DNA of 64,000 nt from Uranotaenia lowii (taxonomy: Eukaryota; Arthropoda; Insecta; Diptera; Culicidae), in the NCBI RefSeq assembly GCF_029784155.1, contig NC_073692.1, positions 271,779,327 to 271,843,326 of the forward strand, given 5' to 3'. Made by a program: the position numbers and the translations under genes. The notes below the pieces were generated by a model. That model did no database searches. It was not told where the DNA came from and saw only the letters and a list, made by a program, of their open reading frames with translations. Each line of letters starts with the position of its first letter. Position 1 is the stretch's first letter. Below, in pieces: positions 23,601-31,611 of this stretch.

Positions 23601-25798
23601 CCAACACGCTTCGATTCGTTCTCCACTCTCGTAACATTGCTTGTCCACTTCAAGCATAACGGCTGCTTTCGCCCATTCAAGCCTAGTTTATCAGCCAACT
23701 CCGTTTCTATCATCGTCAATGATGAGCCTTCATCAATGAATGCAAAGGTATCAACCGATGAGTTACCGTTGTACAAAACGATCGGGATTATGCGGTACAG
23801 CAAAGATGAAGCAGTAGAATGATGGCTGACAGTTTCTGAGGGTGAGCTTGATGGTGTGTTGTTGGATGGCTTCGGCGGTACAGACTGGTGCAGGAGAGGA
23901 TGGTGCCGTTTACTGCAACCGTTGACACCACAGCGATTCCTATTATTACACGGTCGTCGACCATGTGCATACAGGCACGTTCTGCATAGGGCCAGCTCTT
24001 GAATCCGCTTCCACCGTTCATCGACAGATAGCTGTTGAAATGTACGACAGTCTCGTGCACGATGCCCCAACTTTTGGCATACCGCACACGCAATCGTTCG
24101 TTGTGAATTTCCGAGCGTACCCCGGGGGTTTACAGCTGAGCTCCCCCCGGTATCGGAGTGCACAAAACTCCGTTCTACTTTGTGCTTTTCTCGTCTAGTC
24201 GGATGTCGTTTTGATTCCGCATTGTAGGTGGTGACACTGTAGGCATCAGTCACGACCTCTTCCATAAACGCTCCAAACGTCTGGAGGTTTACCACTTCAT
24301 ATGCCCTTCGATAGCTGGCCCATCTCATCTGGTACTCGGTCGGAAGTTTTCCGATCAGATCCTTAAGCAGGCAAGGGTTGGCCAGATGATCCGTTAGTTC
24401 GGCTGCAATGATGTGATCGCAGAGAGCTTGTACTACGGTCCCGAAGTCGATGAGTGTCTCGAGTCGGTCCGCTTTCGGAGATGGAGTGGCCTTAACACGC
24501 TCGATTAGTGAGTGCACCAAAAGATCCGGACGACCAAAGCGCATCCGCAATTCTTGAATGACACGAGGAACCGATGCTGGTAAGATCAATCGGCTTCGGA
24601 CTGCTTCCCATGCCGCTCCTTTCAGGCACCGTTGCAGGCGGATCATATTTTCGCCTTCGCTGAAACCACACGCCTCCGTCGTGTAATTATATTGGCTTAT
24701 GAATACCGGCCAGTCCACAGGATCTCCGGAAAACGGCGGCAAATCTCGTGGCAGAACTTGACGGGCTGCCGCTTGTGACTTGGATGGACCTGGCGCAAGA
24801 GTATTCGTTCGTCGCTCCACATTTGCGACAGGAAAATCAACTTGGGTAACCGGAACAGCAGGTTCAGGTAGTTGTTGATTAACTCGCTCCTCGCTGTTCT
24901 CGGATCGCTCCGAAATAGTCGGTAAAACTGGCTGCGGAAACAAAGGTGCTTTTGCTGACTGAGCCATTGCACCTGATGAACAAACTGTTGTTGTTGTTGG
25001 AACCAACTGCTGCTTGGGTAGAAATATCGGCTCATCTCGTTTCTCAGCTGGAGGGAATGAAGCTGTTTCCAACTGTTGCTGTGCAATTGCAGGGGGTGTC
25101 AATGCCAATCGACACAGATTGAATTGATTTTTCAGCTCTTGAAGCTGCATTACGGACGGTCGTTCACTTCCCTGCCAGGCACGAAGTTGCTGCTGCAGGG
25201 TCCGAAACAAATCGGTGGAATTATTTTCCCCGCAAACGCCTCCCATCATTGCCTTATTTGTAGGCACGATTTTCGGTTCTCCTTCCCTGGTGACTACCTC
25301 TCCGTGCGGAACATTCTGGATGTCGCGTGGAATCAGTCCACCGACTGCACCTTCCGTGTCAGAATGTGTTTGGCTAGCCACCCAGTTTGCAGTTCGCTGC
25401 GACTTTTCTTTCGGTAATTCTATTTCCTGTGATCGGTTGCTGTGTGAATCGTCTTCCTCCACCAAATCCTTCATCACTTGGTATCGTTTAGCAAGATACC
25501 GTTTGTCCAGCTCCTGTTCCTCCTCCACTCGCTTCAACTCCAGCTCGAGTTTTGCCCTGCGGACGGAAGGTGAGGACCGGTTGGAAGCGGTTTTTGTCGG
25601 AAGGCATTTTGCACACACCCAAGCTTGATGCTTAATATCGGCTCCTACTCCGGCACAAGAAAAGTGCCACCAATTGGAGCACCGATCGCAAGCGACAACA
25701 TTGTCGGCTGAATCCGGCTTATCACATGCCACACAGCTGAATGCATTTTCCAGATCGATGGTGTTGTAATAATCGCTGGAACTCATCTCAGTGGCCAT
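20654..25798 (-). CDS. BEL/Pao Gag-Pol polyprotein lacking the RT catalytic core
   Basis: The ATG at 25798 (MATEMSSSDYY) is the first ATG after the 5' LTR; the frame is also open upstream into the LTR. It encodes about 1714 residues. Order: PHD-like Cys/His finger (about residues 15-65), charged coiled region, DUF1759-type Gag, CCHC (CAVCQKLGHRARDC), aspartic protease (FAFIDEGSS, about 690), then RNase H (FVDASE, about 1013; TDSSTALSW), H2C2 zinc site and integrase D,D-35-E (GLDYFGPL; HSDNGTNF, about 1463; GGAWERMV, about 1505). Between RAIK and ERVLG only ~20 residues remain where BEL 2 has ~290 holding the YVDDY motif. The loss keeps the frame. It cannot reverse-transcribe by itself; Gag and integrase could still be made. 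Confidence 0.92.
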   Translation of the reverse strand: MATEMSSSDYYNTIDLENAFSCVACDKPDSADNVVACDRCSNWWHFSCAGVGADIKHQAWVCAKCLPTKTASNRSSPSVRRAKLELELKRVEEEQELDKRYLAKRYQVMKDLVEEDDSHSNRSQEIELPKEKSQRTANWVASQTHSDTEGAVGGLIPRDIQNVPHGEVVTREGEPKIVPTNKAMMGGVCGENNSTDLFRTLQQQLRAWQGSERPSVMQLQELKNQFNLCRLALTPPAIAQQQLETASFPPAEKRDEPIFLPKQQLVPTTTTVCSSGAMAQSAKAPLFPQPVLPTISERSENSEERVNQQLPEPAVPVTQVDFPVANVERRTNTLAPGPSKSQAAARQVLPRDLPPFSGDPVDWPVFISQYNYTTEACGFSEGENMIRLQRCLKGAAWEAVRSRLILPASVPRVIQELRMRFGRPDLLVHSLIERVKATPSPKADRLETLIDFGTVVQALCDHIIAAELTDHLANPCLLKDLIGKLPTEYQMRWASYRRAYEVVNLQTFGAFMEEVVTDAYSVTTYNAESKRHPTRREKHKVERSFVHSDTGGSSAVNPRGTLGNSQRTIACAVCQKLGHRARDCRTFQQLSVDERWKRIQELALCRTCLYAHGRRPCNNRNRCGVNGCSKRHHPLLHQSVPPKPSNNTPSSSPSETVSHHSTASSLLYRIIPIVLYNGNSSVDTFAFIDEGSSLTMIETELADKLGLNGRKQPLCLKWTSNVTRVENESKRVGFSLSGVGQTKRYPLVNVGTIQSLDLPKQTLPISTLKQKFPHLRGLPIKGFENVCPQLLIGLDNLKLVVPLRAREGGAGDPTAVRTRLGWCVYGGTRDDQTPTISYHVCECPDETPFDKSVKRFSAVEEETKVFQPSISDENKRAIKMSSQTIKDLNSGKGEASERVLGIIWDTAKDEFRFPMVMRDDMAFLIQNKSTPTKRQILRYVMTMFDPLGLLAPYLIFGKIIIQEAWRKKLGWDEPVDDDTCELWHRWVEMLKHINNIGIQRSYFSEAPQNIEIHTFVDASEVAYSCAVYFRYINSRGGSEVALVAAKTKVAPLKPWTIPHLEIQGCVLGARLTQFVVQNHSLRVTRRCFWTDSSTALSWILGDPRKYHRFVAFRIAEILDLTNRNEWRWVPSKQNPADEATKWGSGPFFKVTSIWYSGPEFLRLSKDRWPVSKVVSTTEEELRACYSHHDVPFFQPVIDYRRFSKWCRILRTTAYVHRYIANRQLPPERRNLGCLTRAELQKAERSLFMLAQREAYPDEVVTLKRNLKLPKKDQICIEKSSRIYQLTPSIDEYGVLRLDGRIAAVKGVKKDAKFPVILPKEHWITFLYIDELHRRFHHANNETVVNEARQRIHVPALRSLVRTVAKKCQQCAVYKARPAIPRMAPLPVARLSSQVRPFSNVGLDYFGPLMVRVGRSNVKRWVALFTCLTVRAVHLEPVHSLTTESCIAAIRRFIGRRGAPAEVHSDNGTNFQGAEKILRQQINSGVEATFTNTTTTWHFIPPAAPHMGGAWERMVRSVKQALLEAYHDKLDDEKLQTLLVEAESIVNSRPLTYLPLDSAESEAITPNHFLLGSSDGVCQPIVETECSSKLLSYSWSQLQKQLNTFWKRWTLEYLPTLTKRTKWFGETKPIEAGALVVLVEGSRRNGWTRGRVLQLITNPDGRCRQALVQTRDGVFRRPLSRLAVLEVGDGCGTEYTGFHRGEDVAARVEKTECCL

Positions 25799-25818
25799 CG
25801 TGTAAATTCTTGAAGAAT

Positions 25819-26511
25819 TGTTGCCGTAGGTCAGTAAAAACAGGGGATTGGGTCGAGTTCCGACAGTATATTTGTACCAATACAAAACTGGTGTATAGAA
25901 ATAAAACTTCAAGACTAAAAATACAAAATACAAAATCATCAGAATGAGGTTATGTAAATGGATAAGCTAGACTTACATTTAGTCGACCTCCCCAAGCCAA
26001 ACGAAACCTAGCAACTTTATAATTTTCGCCGTTGGCCTAACCTGTTTTATGGTTTAGAATTAATTTATAATGCTTTACAGGGTTATTCAAATACTTAGTA
26101 CTCACCGCAACGCTAAATGTTCACTACAACAATAATGGCTTTACACCTCGATCAAAGGCAAATCTAAATTTGTCCTGGCTACGAATCTGTGCGAACAATC
26201 AAAATGAATAAAGGAAATAGTTCTAATCTACATCTAGACAACTTACTTGTCCCTCCAGCTGGTACAATAAAGGTTCACAAATCTCCTAACTTTAAAACAA
26301 CCGAAAACCTCTTAATGCCGCACTAAATCAACAAACTTTTCCTACTGTTGCGTCGCGTGGTACTTTTTCTCAAAACTATCATAACGGTACTTTCTCAACA
26401 AAGATAAATTTTCACTCTGCCCCCGCTCCAACGGTCAATGTTGCCAGATCGAAATGTCAATCTGATGACAGCTACAGGCAGCACTCGGTTTTCTCCACTC
26501 TTGCCGCAACA
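25819..26511 (-). repeat. BEL 1 5' LTR
   Basis: 693 bp, ends TG...CA on the minus strand. Immediately downstream (25804-25818) lies aattcttgaagaatt at the primer-binding position; no TGG-type tRNA complement was recognised there. Confidence 0.93.
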
Positions 26512-26516
26512 ACATT

Positions 26517-26822
26517 TTTTCGTTTTCTTGCAAATTTCACTTTCTCAAACCATTAGATTCTTTTTTAAAAGACAAAACTTTAAAAATTGCAGAGCAACGC
26601 AAATACAGAAAAACGCGTCCGCACCCGAGCAAGGCCTACTCGAAAAACCAACTCTTTTGAATGTGGAGTTGAGCATTTTAAAGAACAAAAAACACAAAAT
26701 AAAAATGAAGCAGACTTTTTTTTCTTAAAGAATATTTATAACTAGCAGAAAATTTGTAATGGCATTTTTTAATAATCAAAAAGATAAATAATAAAATTAA
26801 AGTTTTTTATTTGGCTTACTCT
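26517..26822. other. Intergenic
   Basis: AT-rich. Contains ctcttttgaatgtggagttg at 26652-26671, identical to 18826-18845. No gene. Confidence 0.5.
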
Positions 26823-27222
26823 GGTGACTATCATAAGTATTTAACGCATGTCACATGGCTGCCAACTTGTTGACATACAAAATAATATTCGAAAGTTAGC
26901 TTTAAAATCTGAATTTGGTTGGTTTCACTTCTGAAAACCCATTCTAAATACAATTTATTTTTTGTGTCAAGATTTGAGTTTCAAATCAGATGGTCTATTG
27001 AATTACAAACTGAAATTCACAATAAAAAATTAATATCAATTTGAAAACGTCTTAGAATGAAATGTCTCAGGCCTTGAGTGATGCAGAACTCAATTCCGCC
27101 GGAGGCGAGCTAATTTTCTGACATATTTATTAACGCTTATGTTCAAACACCTTTTGCGATCAAGTAACTGCCGATTATGACGGACTTTTCTTAACTAATA
27201 ATTTAACTTTGAAAAAATCTCC
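26823..27222 (-). repeat. RTE-linked ~400-bp repeat, copy 1
   Basis: Homologous in inverted orientation to 29898-30304. Shared blocks include gtgtcaagatttgagtttca, attccgccggaggcgagc and gaaaaaatctcc. On its own strand it follows an RTE fragment directly, exactly like copy 2. Confidence 0.75.
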
Positions 27223-27224
27223 GT

Positions 27225-27470
27225 TCGCACGGTCTTGGTTCCAGTATTATCCAGTTTGTCGCCGTCTAAGGGTTGTGTCAATTTTCTCCTGAATCCTGTC
27301 CAGGATCACTTTGTAGAGTACTTTGAGGGTTGCACAGATCAACGTTATGTCTCGACAGTTACCGCACTCTGTCAGGTCTCCTTTCTTCGGGACCTTTACG
27401 AAGATACTCTGCATCCAGTCGACCTGGAATGTTTCAGTATCCCAGATGTCAGCGTCTCTGATTGACAGCT
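27225..27470 (-). pseudogene. RTE reverse transcriptase fragment
   Basis: The minus strand encodes VDWMQSIFVKVPKKGDL, NCRDITLI and VLYKVILDRIQEKID, matching the finger region (motif 1-2, KKGDLTECGNWRGI type) of RTE ORF2. It ends at a stop soon after RRRQTG. Only about 80 residues remain, so it is a dead 5'- and 3'-truncated piece. Confidence 0.85.
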
Positions 27471-28304
27471 TTTAAAATTTTCTATCGCTCATTTTCTCAT
27501 TCCATTTGTTCAAAGGTCACACTCACATGAGATTTACTTGACTAAGATTTTTCCATGTTGAATCTCAGTGTCTTGTTAATTAATCTTATCACAAGCATCA
27601 CAAACCATAACTGCCCTAAATGTTAACGTTTACTCAGCCTGAGAGTCACAAGCAGAAAAAAAAATTGTAAATAAGTCACTTAAAAATACTGTATAATATT
27701 TTTAGAAATTTTGTCGTGAAAATGCGTCCCAATTACAATTCATAAACAATCACCTCAACTTTAAAGTTAAAAGCACAACGAAGTTCCGACGGGACCAGCT
27801 AGTATTATATAATCAAGTTTTTCCCATACATTTGGTTCGCTAGCCACCCTGTGAAACTGAATACTAAATTTCAATCTTAAATCTGAATTTCAATTTCCTT
27901 TTTTTTCGAATCTGTTTTAAGATAGTTTCATCTATCTTCAACCATTCGATGTACAATTAGGAATAAGATAAGCGATATTCCGCAGTCAGAATCATGCTAC
28001 AAAATGGTTCAACGTGGTTCAACTACAAATGACAATCAATTAAAGCGGAAGAAGGCGCCCATCATGAGTAGGCAAAGTTCTTCGAGGTGGTCATCTATCC
28101 TGTTTTTGTATTATTATCAAAGAAAAATTCGCGATAATTAAACCATCTACGCGGGAAGGTAAACATACGTCACCCTGCTAAAACGCACATGATATCATTT
28201 TAAAACTGATGATTAAAAATACCAATCAGTATGTTTACATGTTTGCGAATCAACCACAATGACAGTAACTAAATGATAAATTATCAACCTGTTTCTGCAG
28301 AATG
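27471..28304. other. Intergenic, upstream region of the peritrophin gene
   Basis: Contains an aagttccgacgggaccagct end-like motif and TA-rich tail at 27777-27815, resembling the terminus at 17500-17537. Regulatory sites for the downstream gene may lie in 27830-28304 but none could be named. Confidence 0.4.
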
Positions 28305-28339
28305 TATAAATTGATTTGTGTTTTTCTGCTTTGCTCAGT
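28305..28339 (+). promoter_or_regulatory. Core promoter: TATA box and TCAGT initiator
   Basis: TATAAA at 28305-28310 and the arthropod initiator TCAGT at 28335-28339 place the start site near 28337, 32 bp from the TATA box, the standard spacing. It gives a 64-base leader before the ATG at 28401. Confidence 0.75.
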
Positions 28340-28400
28340 ACTATATCTTCAGAACGAGCCGTTATCACAATAAACGAAGATTCTCATTGTCGGTGCTAAA

Positions 28401-29378
28401 ATGTTGAAGTTTTTCATCACATTGGCTTGTTTGAGCCAGGTGTTCGCACAAGACTGTAATTTGTGCCCAGTAGGAGTTTGTGTAGTAGATAGCAGATGTC
28501 CATTGAATGATAACCCAGGCGATCCCACAAAATTGAAGCATCAAGATTGCAACAAATTCTACAAATGTGATGCTGGCAGAGCTTGTGAAATGACTTGTCC
28601 AGCTGGTCTGCATTTCAGTGTTACTCACAATAGATGTGAATGGCCACATGTGGCGTGTTGTGATCCCACCGTACCATGCAACCCATGCGGTGACTGCGGT
28701 CCTGCTCCAACTCCGGCTCCCACGCCAGCACCTACACCTGCTCCTACGCCTGCACCGACACCTGCGCCGACGCCTGCCCCTACACCAGCTCCTACTCCAC
28801 AACCGAATGACCCTTGCATCCCATGCGCCACAAATTGTGTCCCCGATGCGCGGTGCCCAGTCAACGAAAACCCCATGGATCCAACGCATCTACCACATGA
28901 AAGCGACTGTGGAAAGTTCTACAAGTGCAGCAACGGACAACGATGCCTGATACAGTGCCCGCCAAATGAACATTTCAGTATGGCATTGAAGAGATGCGAA
29001 TTCCCAGAGTATGCCTGCTGCGATCCAACGATACAGTGTCTGCCTTTCCCTCCAGCGGACCCGTGCTGGCCGAATCCCTGCCCTCCACCCGCTCAGTGCA
29101 CTCCTGATGCAGGCTGTCCGATCACTGACAACCCCATGAACCCAATCCATCTTCCAAATAGGGCAGATTGTAATTCGTTTTTCAAATGTTTGCAAGGAAA
29201 CGCCTGCCTGATCCCGTGCCCTGCTGGCCAACATTGGAGCGTGGACTTCAATAGGTGCGAGCACCCAGATGTAGCCTGCTGCGATCCTAGAGTGAATTGC
29301 TGTGCCGTATGCCGCCAAAGCAGGGGACAACAGTTGACCAGAATATTCGGCGTGAAAATGTACAATGTAGAGTTATAA
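28401..29378 (+). CDS. Secreted peritrophin-like chitin-binding protein, three CBM14 domains
   Basis: 325 residues, single exon. A signal peptide (MLKFFITLACLSQVFA, cleavage likely after residue 16) directs secretion. Three six-cysteine peritrophin-A/CBM14 domains lie near residues 33-87, 152-207 and 239-294, each with an aromatic FYKC/FFKC stretch and a closing CEWPHVACC / CEFPEYACC / CEHPDVACC. Such domains bind chitin in the peritrophic matrix or cuticle. Domains 1 and 2 are separated by a PTPA tandem linker (residues about 101-134), a likely mucin-like O-glycosylation spacer. The C-terminal tail after residue 300 is short and unlike the domains. Tissue (midgut versus cuticle) cannot be told from sequence. 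It sits alone among mobile elements with its own promoter and poly(A) signal. Confidence 0.93.
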   Translation: MLKFFITLACLSQVFAQDCNLCPVGVCVVDSRCPLNDNPGDPTKLKHQDCNKFYKCDAGRACEMTCPAGLHFSVTHNRCEWPHVACCDPTVPCNPCGDCGPAPTPAPTPAPTPAPTPAPTPAPTPAPTPAPTPQPNDPCIPCATNCVPDARCPVNENPMDPTHLPHESDCGKFYKCSNGQRCLIQCPPNEHFSMALKRCEFPEYACCDPTIQCLPFPPADPCWPNPCPPPAQCTPDAGCPITDNPMNPIHLPNRADCNSFFKCLQGNACLIPCPAGQHWSVDFNRCEHPDVACCDPRVNCCAVCRQSRGQQLTRIFGVKMYNVEL

Positions 29379-29489
29379 TAATTCTGAGTTGCGTACCAAC
29401 AAACGATGACTGTTTCGTTTTACTTGATAAAGAAGCAAAATCTAACCGGAATAATATAAAATTATACGGTGTAGTTCTAGATAAGTCTG

Positions 29490-29495
29490 AATAAA
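29490..29495 (+). terminator. Poly(A) signal AATAAA of the peritrophin-like gene
   Basis: AATAAA about 110 bases after the stop codon, followed by a GT-containing stretch (gtccgggtt). Confidence 0.6.
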
Positions 29496-29699
29496 GTCCG
29501 GGTTCAGGAACAACGAACGAGAAATTATAATTTATTAAACAAAATGTGCGAAATCAATCTTTTTTTCGGGAATTAAACAATCTGTGAAATCTTCTCTCTT
29601 TTCCAGCCAGTAAGGATTAGTTTAAAACCTCAAATAACCATGTATATAAAATTCTGGTACACACGATGACAATATTACGCTTTTCATTGTACATAATGT

Positions 29700-29850
29700 A
29701 ATTTCCCAACGAGCTAGATGGTTAGATCAAGTGGAGCGTAATCTGGCGAATGTGGGATGCCGGAGAGATTGGAGAACAGTTGCCGCGGACTGAGTTGTTA
29801 GAAGAAATTATGGAAATTTTGATCAGCTTTACCGGTGAGCAAGGCCGTGC
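29700..29850 (+). pseudogene. RTE C-terminal fragment
   Basis: Encodes ARWLDQVERNLANVGC and RDWRTVAAD then a stop, the last ~30 residues of an RTE ORF2; compare 3085-3160. It is followed by caccgg-like and ccgtgcgaacgg sequence and a G-run. 5'-truncated and dead. Confidence 0.85.
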
Positions 29851-29854
29851 GAAC

Positions 29855-29895
29855 GGGGGGGGGGGGGGGGGTTTAGGGGTTTAACCCCCCCCCCC
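29855..29895. repeat. G17 / C11 hairpin-forming homopolymer pair
   Basis: Seventeen G (29855-29871), tttaggggtttaa, then eleven C (29885-29895). It lies at the joint between the RTE tail and the ~400-bp repeat. Confidence 0.85.
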
Positions 29896-29897
29896 AT

Positions 29898-30304
29898 GGA
29901 GATTTTTTCAATTCATATTTTCAGTACAAAAAAATGAGTTTACCGGGAAATCATTTGATCCCAAAAGGTGTTTAAAAATAAGTGTTAACAAACATGTCAG
30001 AAAGTTGGCTCGCCTCCGGCGGAATTTCATATTACATTGCTCTCTAGGCCTAAGACATTTCATTTTACGACTGTATATTACGTTCACTAATCTAATCAAT
30101 TGTAGATTTCGATTTGCAATTCAGTTATCCTATTGTATTGAAACTCAAATCTTGACACACAAAAACCTTAACTCGTGTTTGGAACGGGTTTTTACTAACA
30201 AGTGCAACTAAAATTTGAAATCAACCATTTGAACTTCAAAATTCATTCAAAGAATACTAATTGTTGGTAACCATGTGATAGGTGTTGAAGACTAACGATA
30301 GTCA
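29898..30304 (+). repeat. RTE-linked ~400-bp repeat, copy 2
   Basis: Inverted partner of 26823-27222; see that entry. The ORFs on both strands here (29908-30211) read the repeat and are not genes. Confidence 0.75.
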
Positions 30305-31237
30305 ACAGATTTAGTAAAATATAAACAAAAACCTAGAATTGATGACTTTATAACACATCACTTTGATTCTAAAAAATATATAAAAGTCATCTCAATTATG
30401 CTGCTCAATTGTATTTCGTGTTTCTCATTCTTCTGAATCCTAAACTCCGTATTCAAAATCGTTTTGATAAATTACTCAAGGCCTCTAATTTCACATTTTT
30501 CTAGGTGCAAAGAATTTAAAAGCTTGTTTTGATTAATTTGAGTGCCTTGAATTCAAATATGCAGTGAGGTTTTTGTCTAACAGCTTTGGTTCTCGAAATC
30601 ACTTTTGAAAATAATTGAAAATCATTAAAAAAAAATCTTTTTTGACAAAACTTCAAAACATTAAAAAGAAAGGCTTCAAATCAATTATCCAGTTTCCCAG
30701 AAAAAGTTTTAGCAGTCTTCTACTTGTTCACTTTACTCCATTTAATTTATTTATTATATTGTACTTCTTTTATCTTAAAATCTGGCAAAATCTTACTCCC
30801 TGTTTTTTTTAGTTTTTAGTTTTAGTTTAGTTTCTCATTGTTTTTTTAATTCAGAATTTTTGTGTTCTGAAGAATAGTAAAACAAAGCTCTACCCTTTGA
30901 CAAAGGGCAAAGGGCCTTTGTTTTTAAGGACCCAATATTTCAATTGACGGCTACAAAATATTTCGAAATTCATTATTTTAATTTTCATCAGTTTCTTATT
31001 CATCATTCCAGAAATCACCCATTTTCCAACTTTTAATTTGACAGAAGAAGTTGTCAATGAACATATTGTTTTATAAATTTATGAAGTTATTATTGTGTAC
31101 TTCAAAAAAGAAACTTTTTAAGCCTGATAATTGGAAGAGTTGGAATATAACAAAATGGTTTTATATCTGATTTTCATCACTGCAACTCATGAAATAATAT
31201 TGAATTTTATCTTTGTATCATATTAAATATAATCATC
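30305..31237. other. AT-rich intergenic, nothing recognised
   Basis: Homopolymer-rich; a small hairpin ccctttgacaaaggg lies at 30893-30907. No gene or element end recognised. Confidence 0.5.
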
Positions 31238-31611
31238 AAGTAGTTATTTTTTTTTTTTTATTATTTACAAAAGGTTTTATTAGGCATTTTACTTATGAAG
31301 TTTTTATGTGCCGGGAGTATTTTTCCTAACTTTGGGTTAGTAAGAGGGGGGCCGTAATCGTCGCGGCTACTCAACTGTTAATTCAACTATGTATAGGAAA
31401 GGAAAGGGGATTAACTGGGGTCACTTCCAAGAACAGTTTCCGTTAGGGTCCGGTGGTGGCTTCCTGTAGCTGTGGTTTCGATAGCTACCTCAGGGTTTTC
31501 GACTTCCTGGCCAGCCTTCTTTGTGGTGTTGTAGGACCCGTCGGATGAAAGTTTGTTCTAATAAATAGACGAAAAGAGCATTAGATAGAGTACAGACAGA
31601 GGGGAAGAGGA

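Larger units (their letters stand above)
20001..26511 (-). mobile_element. BEL/Pao LTR retrotransposon 1, complete ends, RT-deleted (6511 bp)
   Basis: Two 693-bp LTRs bracket a single long minus-strand reading frame, and the 5-bp duplication acatt flanks the whole (19996-20000 and 26512-26516). LTRs begin TGTTGCGG and end GGCAACA on the minus strand. Only one difference between the LTRs was noticed (around 20277 versus 26095), so the insertion is young. Gag, protease, RNase H and integrase are present; the catalytic RT core is absent. Confidence 0.93.

Noticed and set aside
25799..25939. Upstream start (MILYFVFLV) for the BEL 1 polyprotein
   Set aside because: That ATG lies inside the 5' LTR and would add a hydrophobic leader; the first ATG after the LTR (25798) precedes the PHD-like finger and matches the layout of BEL 2.
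28365..28889. 174-codon minus ORF rich in Arg/Cys
   Set aside because: Antisense of the peritrophin-like gene and its repeat linker.
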